A DNA stretch of 64,000 bases from assembly GCA_019775845.1 (NCBI GenBank), contig JADQAV010000002.1, positions 2,356,001-2,420,000 on the forward strand. The letters run 5' to 3'. Position 1 is the stretch's first letter. Each line of letters begins with the position of its first letter. A program made the translations under genes and the position numbers. Under the pieces are notes generated by a model that was not told the DNA's origin, did not search any database, and was given only the letters and a program-made list of their open reading frames with translations. This document shows positions 45,158-57,695 of the stretch, in pieces. This DNA comes from Myrmaecium sp. VS I D KN 1. Its lineage: Eukaryota; Ascomycota; Dothideomycetes; Valsariales; Valsariaceae.

Positions 45158-47142
45158 TTTCGTGATGATTATGTGGAGGATGTATAGGCTGATGCGCCCG
45201 CAGAGAGCAAGACAGTGAGTGAGTGGGAGCTTGGTAGCTGAACTATGGACCAGTTGCTAAAGAGCTCAGTTGCTGCCGGAAAATCCCAACTTCGGAAGAG
45301 GGAGGAGCAACAGGAGACGGATACTTATACATCGACATGTCGAAGGCAACTGTCTTTCCTCGCAAGGCAACTCTGAGAGAGTGTTGCACGCAACCTCCAG
45401 ACCCGCTAGTCACTCGGACGAACCTCATTAGCATTAGGGAACCTGCATGCCATATCCGACCACCTCTCTGTGAGTTGGTTTCCCAGCCATATGTTCACAC
45501 GGCGTACACTTCTTGCGTTCGCGTTGAAGCCTGGTCGTCCTGCCAATGGAACGGCCCGTAGTCTGCAGCAGGAGAGCGCGTGCGAGTCACAGTTATGACA
45601 GCTGTGCGCTGTCAAAGTGAATACAGCTTCTTTGATTGCCGAGATCGCCGGCCGGGGGGGTGTTCGGTCAGACTCCAGGGGCCAGAAGTGAATGATGTAT
45701 TCCGCGGGGACATGCACAGATGGCAGACGAGGGGGAGGCGCGCAAAGCTCACGACCGAATCCGCCGGGGGGTCGCGTCTCTCGTGTTTCGTGGCTATTCC
45801 TCATTGCATATTAACACGAAATAGGTGCAGTGCCTATTGTAGTGCTGCAGGGGATGACGTGTTCGCCGTCCGCTGTCTCCCTTTTGCCATAAGGTGAGGT
45901 GTCTTCGAGTATCGACATTAGCGTATGTATGTCTTTGTCTACCAAGGCCGTTTGGATCAACGTGTCATTGTTAGATTATATTGAGTACTGCTGTGCTGTC
46001 CGTCATATCTTCTTCACAGCTGCGGAAATTGTCTGTCTTCGTTGAGGCAGTCCGGAGGCGGAGGGGGTTTCTGTGATGAGCAGCATCGACGGAAGTGTGG
46101 TGGAGATGCTGGAGCTGTTACAGAAGGCAACAGGCAAGAAGCAGACGGCAGGTAGCCGGCAGCAGTGCCTAACGGGTAGCGGGTAACGGCCCACTAAGGC
46201 AGGAAGCTGTACCTTACCTGGGCTGCGTCGGTCATATCAGATCGCAGAGGAGGTTCGGTCAGGGTTTCGCGTGTAAGCGCCGCAGAGCCTCAGTGGACCC
46301 AGGTCGAGGGGCAGAGGCTGCCGACCCAAGACAAGGACGGGTACCTGAATGCTTCGTCCGGTTCGAGCGGGCTCCTGGGCGGGCGGCCAGCGAAAGGACC
46401 GCCATGACAGGCGTCAAAAAGGCCTAGTCTGGGCCAGTCAGATCGGAAACTCTTCCTTCACATGAAGCTACTTTACTAACGTCGGCGTCACGCCTCAACC
46501 TGTCAAAAGGCTCCGAGGCCTCCGATGCTGCGGAACGCTTCATACATCATACCACGACGCCAAAGTCCCGTGAGGGTCAATCATCATCTGTTCATTCGTT
46601 AAGCTACATGTCACTATGCACGCTTCCAGGTGTCAAACGTCCTACCCTCCTCAAACCTCCTCCGAAGCAGTGTGTTCTCGTAACATCGTCCATCATGCAG
46701 TTGCCCATATGCTATCGTGCAAAAGGAGAAAAGAAACCGAGCCGCAACCAATGCACCCCCAGCCACAGGGGAGAAACAAAAGAAAGGGGGGGGGGAGGTT
46801 CAGAAATTTGGACAAACACCGCGGAAATAATCATCACACCTTCTGAACGCCGAGTCCGAGATGCCGCTATGCAATCGTTAAAAGAGTGCCAGAAACCGCC
46901 CGACCGCCTTCCCGCATCGCATGCTGTGGACGCAAACAGGAGGTGGCACAAGAGAGGAGAAAAAAGAAAGTCCAATCGCGGCGGGTACATGCAGTCGAAT
47001 ATGCCAACGCTCCGATGGTGGGGTCACACGCCCACGGCGGCAAATGCGTCACAAGATATTTACGAGAATGGAAGGAGAATCGTACCAAGACCGGGGCTGA
47101 GAGGGCCGCGCCCGGCCGCAGGGAGACAGGTTGCCCATCGCG
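45158..47142. other. Gene-poor region
   Basis: Nearly 2 kb without a supported gene. The plus-strand frame 46608-47258 begins with a non-ATG codon and runs antisense into the 3' end of the next gene, so it was not accepted. A G run of nine or more is at 46786-46796. Confidence 0.45.
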
Positions 47143-48561
47143 CTAGACGGACGTCTTGCGGAGCGGAGTGGGCTTGGGAGCCGACGTCGTCGCACGGGCG
47201 CGATGGAAGACCTCGTCGATCAGCCGCATGGGCCCCACGTACTCCATATTCAGCTTGAAAGAGGAGCGTTTGGTGAGAGGGATGTGCAGCTGGGTGGTTT
47301 GCTTGGAGTGGAAATGCCGCTTGATGCAGTCATCTACAAGGGCCATAAGTCCCGAGGAGACCACGACGCTGGGGCGAGGGGAAGTCAGCAAAAGAGCCAG
47401 GGCGGGTTGAAAGACTGGCAATGATAAGACCAAAAAAAGGCTTGCTTACTCGGCAACGTCCGGGGCGGTGTCGACCAGGCTGCTGTCCAGGATCTTCATG
47501 TAACACGGAGGGATCCAGCCGCCACTAGCGATCTCGGCGCGCCGCTGTGCGGCGGTGAGGGGGATGGGAACGATCTCGGCCAGCGTCTGGTCGCTGTTCG
47601 CCGCGTGGAGGTGGAAGGAGGTGCTTCCGGATTCCCCGTCTCCTTGGGACAGACGTCGCCAGGCGTAGTTGGTGCCCCAGTACTCGAATTCGTAGCGCTT
47701 CTTGGCTTTGGCGCCTCGGCGGGTCACCTCCACGTGGGCGTAATTCGAGAATTCGAGCTTGATCGTATTCGTCGGCACCGACTGGCCGTGGACCTGGCCG
47801 GGTGCCTCCTGGCGCTCCTCGTCCTCTTCGTCCGGATGGAAGACCGATCCGTAGCCGGAATCGGCTCGCTTCAGCCCGGCGGCGGCGGCGGCAGGTTTCG
47901 ACTCGGTTTTGTGCCTCAAAGTTGCGAAGGCGGTGCTGAAGGACCTCTGCAACGCTGGCCGCTCTGAAGCCGGCTTCTGATACTTCCGCGTCGAGTGGCA
48001 GACCTCGCGTCCCGATTCCCGGCAGTAACGGCGGAGAGAGAATTCCCGACTCCGCAAGTCGTGCATCCGGAGGTGGAAGAGGGTGAAGTTTTGCGTCCGT
48101 CCCGACTGGGTTTCCGCTTGGGTGTCGACGCGGAGATTCATGTTTCCGTCCAGGGTCGCGTCGTCATGGCGGATGCAGAGGCGCCTGGTGGAGGGGAAGA
48201 GATAGCCGAAGTCCTTGGGCGTCGTGGGGATGGCGTCGACCGGGAAGACCTCGTGCGAGTACGCGGGGACTTGGAATTCCGGGTAGTCGCTGTCGTCGAG
48301 CTCGTCGTCCAGGCTGGAGGAGTACGTCTCGGACGAAGATCGAGGCTCGTCGTAGTCCTCGAACCGCTTGCACGGGTTGTACTCCACGCGTCGGCCTTCC
48401 AGGCGGCCATAGCACGTTTCGGCCTGAGAAAGCGGCGGCCTTTCGCCGTAGTCGGTGGCGGCCGTGCTCCGCGAGCGGCAAGACCGGTCGCTGTCGCTGC
48501 GGTTGGAGCTGGACGTGCTGGAATGATTGGAGCTGTTCTGCTGCCACGGAGAGGAAGGCAT
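47143..48561 (-). CDS. Fungal protein of unknown function, Ser-rich N terminus
   Basis: Two exons (48561-47450, 47368-47143; intron 81 nt) give 445 residues. I do not recognise the family. Residues 1-45 are Ser/Asn-rich. A central globular-looking part includes YPEFQVPAYSHEVFPVDAIP, TPKDFGYLFPSTRRLCIRHDD, LEFSNYAHVEVTRRGAKAKK and YEFEYWGTNYAWRR; the C-terminal part has GWIPPCYMKILD, then DVVVSSGLMALVDDCIKRHF and NMEYVGPMRLIDEVFHR. Alternating hydrophobic strands suggest a beta-rich fold. No signal peptide or membrane segment is seen. The intron is supported by loss of frame without it and by a GTAAGC donor and CCCCAG acceptor. Confidence 0.8.
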
Positions 48562-49798
48562 GTTGAAAGATAGAAAAGATCGCGGGGCGAGGACAGAGTT
48601 GCAGGAAAAAAGATTTGACCAAAATGTTCGAACGTTCTTCTCTCTCCAAAGAAAAATTCCGGATGGGTTGGGGAGAGCGTTATGCTATGCGGCGGTGAAC
48701 ACGGGCATCCGAGGAATGGGGGAGCGGCTGTCACGCAGGAGGTCTTTCTATATCTATGTATCAGGCGCGCCGGAACGAAGGTGACCAGGGGAATGGGGCG
48801 CAGAGAGCGCAGAGATTACTCGAGGCGGACGAAGACCAGAAACGATAGGACGGGTGGTTTGGGTTGGAGGGGGGAAGGGAAGGATTTTTCAGTGAGCCGG
48901 CATTGGGTGGGCGAGGATGGAAGAGCATGCGATCTTTTTGAGGTTGGCAGCGCCCCTTGTCCTGAGGTGGGATAGGGTGAGCAAACCGGGCAAGGGCAAG
49001 GGGGAGGAGGGGGGAGGGTCGGCGAGGGCACTTTGAGGGTGAGGGCTAGGGGAGTGGAAGTGGAAGGGGTTCAGGCGCTTCCAGCGGCGTATGCGGGAGC
49101 ACATGTGGTGCCTGCGAATAGGGCAACCGGAGCGAATGGGAGAAGGGTGTGGGGAGTGAGTGAGTGGGTGGGCGGGAGAGAGGGGGTGGGAGGGCAGGGC
49201 AGGGCAGGCAGGCAGTGGCAGGATCACTAACAACTACTAACGGAGTCCTCAGGAATCACTCGAGATGCACACCCGTGGACACGCTCAGCCACGTCGATTG
49301 CTGGTTAGGTCCCTTGGTCCCCCGGTCCCGCCCACCATGCTGGACCAACCACCCCGCCTCGCAACCCTCCCTCGGCCCCGTCACTCTGCATCCTTCGCAA
49401 CCAGCACATTCCCAGCCCATTCCCAGCCCGTTTTCCGTCCGTCTGGCCTCTCACCTCTCACCTCGCACCTCGCGATCCCGGTGCCAGTGCAACAGGAGGG
49501 AGACAGGGCAGAGACCGGACTCATCTCATGCCAGCCCGTGCCCTCGTTCCTCGTTCCTCGTTCCTTGCTCCCCCGTGTCCTGGGCCCGGCTGATCCTCTC
49601 ATCCTCCCGTTCCCCGTCGTGGTCGTCGTGGTCATCGTCGTCGTCGTCGTCGTCAGTTGGTCGTCGTCCACACCACCTGCGTCCCCGGCCGGTTTCTGTC
49701 GTTCACCTCCTCCCATCGTGATGATGAACCACCGAGGTCTCACCTGCCGATGACTGTGTCCGTGTCTGTCTGTCTGTCTGTGAGTGTGTTGTGCGTGC

Positions 49799-49818
49799 GT
49801 GTGTGTGTGTGTGTGTGT
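49799..49818 (+). repeat. GT dinucleotide microsatellite
   Basis: Ten perfect GT units lie next to a TCTG run at about 49764-49781. The locus is intergenic. Confidence 0.9.
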
Positions 49819-52199
49819 CATATGTGTGTTTCGGATCGAAGGCATCGGCCGAAACAGCAGTCGTGACGGCGCCGACGTACGACAAGTACGTACAGTAGCG
49901 AAAGCGAGACGACGATCGATTATGGAGATGCTGCTGCGACGACGCCGCGACCGTCACCAACAACTAACTAACGGTACAGCACGCAACAACTGTACAGCAA
50001 CAAGTCATCCATCCATCCAGTCTATCCACTCTTGTTGTTGTCTACTAAGTGATAATCATTATCATCATCAATTATTATCATCGAGAATAATCCACACGCA
50101 ACCATGGACGCATTCACATGTTGCGACGATGTCTGTTACAGAAGCTGACTACTACGGATACTCCTGCCTGCCTGTCACCGCTCACCCAGTCACCCACCCC
50201 CACCCCCGACCCGGCTCTGGATGAGTAAGTGAGAAAAGGTCCGTCGTTCGCGGACGCCGGGTCAGTCCGACGATGGGTGCGGAGGTGCGAGATGGTGGGC
50301 GTTTAACTGATGGAAATCTATCCATACATACCCATCCCCGATGAGGCTTGTGGTGAATCGACATGCAGTTCGATGGATGGGTGGAGAGTCTGCCAACGGT
50401 CTGGTGATGGGAGACTGAGGATGGCCGCTCGTCTGGGCGAGCAGCAGCCACGAAAACAACATAAGCCGCTGCCGCCGTGTCGAGTCCGACCGATGGACGA
50501 CCCCACACACACCACCAGCGACCTCTCACAACTCCCGCCGAAAGACGTCATGTATCTGTACCTCGCTCCCTCTGGAACGATCGCCCATCCTGCTGCACCC
50601 GCCGCGGTACCCGGTACCGACCCCGTCGTACATATGTACAATGCCCCCGGTAACCGCATCGAGCTTGCTCTGCGGGTTCCGATCAGTCCGCAACCCGCAC
50701 AGCTGACACACCTCGCCGCCGCCGCCGCCGAATGAGGGGTGCGGACGTCCATCCTGCGACCGGGCCACCTCTTCCTGCACGCTGGAGCAACGATCGATCA
50801 AAGCCCCGGCTGACTGTTGACCCTTTCTCCGCCTTCTGCCCATCAGCTCCGCCTATCTTCTTCCTGGACTCCGTTGGCAAACCACGTCCCTTCACTTTAT
50901 ACCCTGCCTCAATAGGCAGCATTTCTTTTCTTTTTTCTCTCTCTCCGTCCTCGTTATCGGCGATCTGGGCGTGCGAGCGCCCGGCGAGGCTGTGAATTCG
51001 CCTCTTCGGCTGCCGCGCCTTTAAACCTGCTCGGACACTGCCATGAGTCTCGGGACATCACCAGAAGTCCGCCTTAGGTTAACAGCAGCCCCAGCGGAAG
51101 CTGTACATCCGGGTCCCTCGCCTCAGTGATGGTACCGCAGGCGGGCAAGGCTATGAAGAAGAAACCGCCACAGCGTGATATAGTTTGTACTTTCCACGCC
51201 CATAACGGCGCTGCAAGCCAACCTTGAAGCCTTTCCGTTCCTGTGGCGGTCCATCTGTTATTCCTTGCTTCACTGTTACGCATTTCGCTTCCAAGTCCGT
51301 TTTCTTCCCGTTGAGCATCTCAACAGCATCCAACTGGGTCTAGTGGCCAATCAGAATGCGTGACGTGGTTTCTTCTATCAGGTATACCTATCCACATCAG
51401 GCAGTCTTCTTCCGCTCGCGATAATCGGAACGCTTGCCTTGAAGTACATCTGCTCCAGCATTCTAGGCGAGTTACCCGCACATAATTCCAGGCCATTCTT
51501 CTGCCAGGGACGGAAGCGCGAGCGACTGGTTGCGGCGAAGGATCCTGCCTTGTCACAGTCGCCTGGCCATCATTCGCTACTAAGCACAAGTAGCTGGTAG
51601 CCTTGGGAAGACCTGTCGGATAATCGACTAACTTGTTAGATGTCCAAAAGCCCTTTGAGGGAAAGGTACCTTTCGAGGATGAATGAGGACATTCATGATA
51701 TTTCTCTCCGATACTATCAAGTTCTTGTGCAGTATGAGCAAGGCTGCGGTATATACATATCAGCAGAGCTTATGTCGGATGAATCGAGGACGTTAACCCA
51801 AAGAAAGATGCGTGGCATCCCATTCTCTCAGCGCCAATGCCCGTGTGCCACTACTACATCTACTTGTTGTCGGTATCTGAATACCCAAGGGTTTTGCAAC
51901 ACGACTCTTCCGAGCCGAAGGGATTCTGTAAGAAGCACGTAGCTTCTCTAATCACTCTCCGGTCCTAGCTCGGTTTCGGCTTGCCAGTACTGTCCGCACT
52001 GCCTAAAGCTCTACCGGTTATGCTGCCAAGCTCAGCTTGCTCCCAAAAAGATGAGCCAAGGCTTACAAGTGCGCTCTTCGGGTAGGCTTTCCAGCAGCCT
52101 GGGTTCCTCCAGAATTTTCCTTCTCGCCGTTTTACGGATGGTCGAAGGGGCAGCCTGGCCTGGCCGCACGCTGGCTGACCTGCCACGTTTGTCACCCCA

Positions 52200-52358
52200 C
52201 ATACAGTGTATTGGCGCAGCCGGTGGTTAGCGTTGCATAATGCACGTCTTGTTGCAAGGGAAAAACAGCCTCGGGACGGTCTTTCATTCGTGTAAACCAG
52301 GATACCAAGCCACATGCATGGCATGAGCTAACCACCGGCGATGCCAATACACTGTATG
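52200..52358. repeat. Fold-back repeat with 31-bp inverted arms
   Basis: The arm at 52200-52230 (CATACAGTGTATTGGC...CCGGTGGTTAG) and the inverted complement of 52328-52358 match at 29 of 31 positions or nearly so. The loop is about 97 nt. The layout suggests a tiny MITE or fold-back element; no clear target duplication flanks it. A structured RNA is the alternative. Confidence 0.7.
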
Positions 52359-55300
52359 CGCTTATGTATCGGACCGGAGGATTCGCAGCATCGACGGGAT
52401 TCGTTCCGGCTGGGCAGCTTTTTTTTTCCCGGAGGCTCCATGGACCACGGACACGGCGATAGATGGGCCCATTCACCACCCTTGGCGGGCGAGCCCAGCG
52501 GACGTGAATTGGCTCCGGTGCTTCGGCCTAGCAGATGATGCGCGGCTCTCGCAGAAGCCCTCGCTCACATCGCTCCGATCAGTGTTAGCTCGGCATTGTG
52601 ATCTACCAGTGCCGTTGTTTCCAATCAGGGGAATGCTAAAATCTATCGCTGCCTCGAATTTCTCACGCGCTGTGGGTTTCCATGTCCTATCCTGCTTCGA
52701 CAGCGCTGTGATATCTCTTAATCTGAACACCATACGAGTCTTCTCGTGTAGGTTGAGCGTCATATACCGAGGCAGGCCGTATTGCAACATCCTTCGTCCC
52801 TTTTCCTCCGTTGCAATGGATTCACTTCCAGGTTTTCCTTCTTTCCCGTCGGAGCATTGACAACAATTCAGTTTAGGCACCGGTCTTTGATCTTTGTCGA
52901 AGCGCTAATGTACGATCTTAGCCACGTATGAGTTTTCCGTCTCTTAGCTTCCTGGATCAACGCCGTATACATCACTGTACTTCGAAGGTACGCAGGCTAT
53001 CACCGCCGACCCCGCATCGAGATCCCGTCCCGTCCACATAGAGGTCCAACCGAAATCGCAGGGCCTCCTTCGGCGATCATCTGGGGTTCAAGCAATTCTC
53101 CGCAATGACAGAATCCGACATCTTCTTATCCCCACGTTCCCTGATCTGTTCCGTTATACTGGACCATCCCGCCTGCTGATCCTGGCCCGACACACATCAC
53201 TACTAAATGCTGTCCGACCGCGATCCCTTCTCTCGGGCCGAAAACAGACTAAGCCGGATGAAGCAGTCTTTCCCCTGCACCAGCAGTCACGGATGCCAGA
53301 GCCGCAGGTGTGATCCCCACGAAACCAGTCTCCTGGGTCTATGTGGGGGGGCACCCGCCATGCTTCTCCTGTCGCGTTGTTCACATGACTTGCTTGCATT
53401 GGGTCCCTGAGGGTTGCAGGTTGTCAATTAACTATGACAGGGGCAACGGTGTCAGATATCCTTCTTCTGTTGTGCCTGGGGGTTTCACAGAAGAAGGCTT
53501 GCGGCACAGGCATGCCTCTCCCAAGGTTCCTTCAGTAGAGCCGCAGTAGTTTCGTCCACGGAGGAAATTCTCCTGTGACACTATCTGTCCTTCTTCTCGA
53601 AATCGGCACGCTGACGTTAGGAACGAACTCAGGCCATGGCTTTCGTCAGCGGCATTCGGCAGCGCGCTCAGAAGGGTAATTGTCCTGTGGCACGTCAAAC
53701 AGCGGTATGGGAAGCGCGTGGCCGGGAAGGGCCATGGTTGTACTCCTTGCATACGTCGCTTGGCACGACTCGAATCTGCACAACACCGAAGAGAAATGCG
53801 AAGTCAACGTCCAAGCGGCAAATTAATGACACAGTGCGAGATTGTTTGGCGCGGAGAATGAAGGACACACCCCCCTCCGCATCCCATGCGAAGCACGATG
53901 GGTCAGGAGCTAGCGAGGGCCGTCACTCCGCAGGTCCACAGCCTTGTCAATCATCAACTCTCATAGCCGCAATGACGCTGCCGCGACGAGGCGCCAACCA
54001 ACCTCGTGCCGCTGCGATATGTCCAAGATAGGCAAGTCTGGCATCATCGTTCCCATCCGTTCGGCGCCTAATACAGCAGCAGCGGCAGCAGAAGCAGAAG
54101 CAGAAGCAGCACGCGACGACTGTGCTTGCGGAAACCAATCCTTTCCTCTTGCAACCCTTCTTCTTCTTCCACCATCATTATCACCTCTATTGATGCGCAG
54201 GCAGGTAGCAGCCGCCGGACTTCGGCCGGTCGTCCGTGCCATGACGAAGTGACGCTGATTGTGCGACGACGACGAACGCCGAACGCCCGTTCCAACGGAG
54301 TGGAGGGTACCTCCCACGAGCAACATCTGACCCGCTTGCATCGCGCCCTGTGCGTCTTTCTCGGGATCCCGCGACGACGTCGAAGCGAAGCGAAGTGTCG
54401 GCGGAGGGGTAGGGGTTTGGTTCGAGACTGTCGTCGCCATCGACGCCTTCTACCCTTTGTGCATTCCCTTTCTTGTACGTTTGCGCGCAGGTGAATGGTA
54501 CGGTAGGACGGCGGGGTGGCTGAGTACCCTTATTTGCGTGACGCTATTAGCGAGCGAGCGACTGCCGGTATAGGGTTCCGACGAAGTACCGTTGTAGGCC
54601 TCTAGACGACGTTGTGGCGGTGTAACGGACGGCTTCTGGAAGTGTTGCGATGATTATGAGGCTGGCGTTACTGTCTAACGTCCGGGATACGAAAGCAAAA
54701 CGAAGAATGCTATGTATGCAACAAGAAGGGGCGGATGGGCAGCATCCTCCGTTCGTCAGCCTCGTCATCGCGGCCGTCAAATACAGACAGAGTCGCACCA
54801 GCGGCGGACGGAAGCGTTGGCATGGCTCGATGAAAGGTTTGTTGGTGGGCGTCGAGGACCGCTCGGGCTGCGCGCCGTGTCCCCTTCCTCCTCTTTTTTG
54901 GTCGTGGTCACAACGGAGGTGGGCGGAGGCTTTCACGCTTTTCCGCCCGCAGCGTCGACGTTGGCGTTGGCTGAAACAACATGACTGAGCGTGTTCGGAT
55001 TTCCTCGGTTTGGGGTTCCACCGGTGGCTTGGTGAGATGATGAGCATCATGGAAAAGTGGGGAGAGGAGAGGTTCAACGACGAGCGGAACGGCTTTCGAA
55101 TGTCGTGTCGGCTTTCATGACGACGGTGAAGATGGTGGTGGTGGTGGGAAAGGAAGGAGAAGTCCCTCTCTCTCGCTCTCTCTCTCTCGTTTCCTCGACA
55201 CGCAACTTCTTCAGACGGTCACTGGGGGAAGAAGGTACGGAGTCAAGTCAGGATTCAGCACTTAGTCCCCTCTTACGCGGATCGATGTCAGCTAAGGCTT

Positions 55301-55650
55301 TACTTCTTCAGGTTGGTATCGTCGTGTACGCCCTCGACACACGCGCGCGTGTATATGCGCCTCTTTCTCCGCCCTTCGGTCCATCACGGCGTATACCGCA
55401 AGCATATACTATGTACTCCCCACCGTTGTGACGAAATGCCCTGGCTTACACAACGAGCCATGCCGATTCTAACCAGTGCACCACTGCTCCGCATCCTTCC
55501 GGTTGACTCCAAGAAAGAGAAAGGAAAGGAAGAAAAAAGAAGGAAAAACAGACCGGATGGGAGGAAATCTCTATAGGAATCAAGCGCGGGGTCTAGTAGA
55601 TGTCCTTCATGTTCTTCCGCGCACCACGACCTGGCGGGGGCATTGAACGC

Positions 55651-57695
55651 TCACCCTTCACCCTGCTCCCGTTCGGGCGCATACGCATCCCAGGCGCGAA
55701 ACCGCATGAGCTCCCCCCTCATCCGCTCCCGTCCGACCCCGCGCACCTCCTCCTGGAAGAGGCCGGAGAAGCGGGGGGACATCAGGAGGCCGTCCGGCTC
55801 CGGCCCAGGCACGGCCATGTCGAGCTGGGCGGACAACGGGGCAACGAGGTGGGGGAGGCACTGGGAGACCTTGGTCAGCAGCAAGGGGACGAACTTGTCC
55901 GGCCCGCCGGGGAGCTTGGAGAGGAGGGTACAAAGGTGCTTCAGGTAATCGGTCGGGGTGGGCTCGTAGGGCGAGGTGGCGGGGAGCGCGCCGCCGGTCT
56001 TCGCGGCAAACGCGGCGGCGGTCGCGGTTGTGGACGGCGACGGTGCGATGCCCCCGGCGGTCGAGGGGATGCAGGACAGAATGTCGGTGAGGGCGCAGGC
56101 GACGTCAAAGATCTTCTCGGTCTAGGGACGCGGATTATATCAGCGTCACCGCACCGTGGTATGAGATGATGGAGAAGGGGATGGATGACCTACCATGCCC
56201 ACGCCGTGAATCGCCATGCTCCGTTCAGGCAGCTTCCACGTCACGAAGGTGAGGTCGCGCGCGATCTGGAGGGGGTACTGGAAGGTCATGCACTCGTACG
56301 GCGACGTGCTCGACAGGTGGCCCAGCACGGTGAAGAGCTCCCAGAGTACCGTCCGGAGCCAGAGCTGGGTGATGTGCAGGTGGGCCAGCTGGTCGGCGTC
56401 GCGGAGGTCCGGGTTGGGCGGGACGGCCTGACGGATCTGCGACTCGAGCTGGGCGAGCGAGGCGGCCGTGCACAGGCTGTGGGATCGGTTCCACAGCCCG
56501 AAGAAGACGTCGTCGAGGGGACGATAGAGGGCGGCGAGGTAGGGGAAGCTGCTGCGGGGCTGGCCCGGTCCGCCGCCGTCCCCGCCGTCGTCCGCGTGCA
56601 CGGGCGGACTGTCCGGTGTGATCTGCAGGGTGATCGGACGGTGTTTGCGGATGGCAAGCGCGCTATATCGTGCATCGTCTGGTCAGGGCTTCTGCGTCTG
56701 AGCGTGGAGATGAGGAGTGGTGCATGCATGCTCTCTTACCGTTCCGAGACGAGGAGTTGCCAGAACAGCCGGTCCCGGATTTGCGGCTGGTTGATCAAGG
56801 CGCCGTCGGCGGGACTCGTGGGCCCGGACGTCCACAGCGTCGTCGCTTCGCGGAGGAAGTACCACGCGCGTTGCTGGATCCCCAAGCCGACGTGGGCGCC
56901 GTACAGGAAGAAGGAGGTCATGATGGCGCGGCAGGACGGCTCGGTGGGTATGTCCATCCGCTTGCGGGCTTCCAACGCCTCCGTCACGAGCGCTTGACCG
57001 TATACGGCGTCAGCGAGTAACGGGGTACCATCGGTGGCAACGAGGTCGTGGCTGCCGGCGCCGGCTTGGAAGATGACGAAGGCGCAAAAGGCCAGGACGA
57101 GGCAGTAGCTCGACAGAGAATCCTCGATCAGACCGATCTCTTGCTGCAGGATCTCGTGATGGAGGAGCGGCACGGTGGGGCGGACATGGACCAGGAAGAA
57201 GTCGACGCAGGCCGCCATCAGGTCGGTTGACAGCAGGCCCGGCGTGGGCCAGAGCGCGGGCACCGGTCCGGCCCATCGCAGGTCCGGAGGGGATGTGGTG
57301 CCGTCGGGCACGCTTCGAGGGGAGGCGCTGTCGGCGGAGCGGTGGCGGGCGGCCTGCCGGGCGCGCAGCTCGGAGATGACGTTCGCCTTGTCGCCCTGCC
57401 GGCCTTTCCGCTGGGGGACGGCGGTGTAGAGGCACTCGAGCTCGGCCTGGCGGCATTGCGAGCACGGCTGGTGGTTGTCGCAGCGGACCTTGCGGCGTCG
57501 GCAGGCGTCGCAGGCGATCTTGGTGGTCCGTGGCGGAAGGGCATAGGGCGGCGGCGGCGGCGGTGGAGGCGGAGGGGGAGGTGAGGGATATCCGTAGTAG
57601 GATTCGTAGTGTTCGAATTCCATGCCGTCGTTGGTGAGGATGAGGGGATGGTGATGATGGTGAAAGGCTCCGAGGATGGCTCCGTCGTGCCGCAT
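55651..57695 (-). CDS. Zn2Cys6 transcription factor, sugar-regulator-like
   Basis: Three exons (57695-56740, 56662-56194, 56121-55651) give 631 residues. A His run (12-16) and twelve Pro in a row (39-50) precede the zinc cluster Cys62, Cys65, Cys72, Cys78, Cys81, Cys88 with linker TAVPQRKGRQG. The fungal TF homology region includes DFFLVHVRPTVPLLHHEIL, FFLYGAHVGLG and RLFWQLLVSERALAIRKHRP across intron 1. This arrangement recalls AmyR/MalR-type regulators, but the target is not known. The C terminus is uncertain: the model stops at EREQGEG, while a neighbouring frame continues to ARKNMKDIY (stop at 55593), and joining them would need an intron of only 24 nt. MEFEHY at residue 25 is an alternative start. 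Confidence 0.87.

Larger units (their letters stand above)
48562..55650. other. Seven-kilobase region with no supported gene
   Basis: No frame shows a family signature and no exon chain could be built. The 5' flank of the unknown protein gene lies at 48562 onward. The region holds GT and GTC microsatellites (49.6-49.8 kb), a fold-back repeat at 52200-52358, a (CAG/GCAGAA) run near 54080-54113 and CT runs near 55160-55192. It may be a large regulatory region, a non-coding RNA locus or decayed repeats; the sequence alone does not decide. Confidence 0.5.

Noticed and set aside
46608-47258. 216-codon plus-strand frame
   Set aside because: It starts with a non-ATG codon and runs antisense into the 3' end of the gene at 47143-48561.
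53154-53399. Cys-containing minus frame resembling a small secreted protein
   Set aside because: No signal peptide at the ATG and no regular cysteine spacing.
54547-55077. 176-codon minus-strand frame
   Set aside because: Composition is irregular, with no domain or splice support.
55430-55510. tRNA-like stretch on the minus strand (TGGTTAGAATC near a possible D-arm)
   Set aside because: No T-arm with TTCRANNC and no pairing acceptor stem was found.
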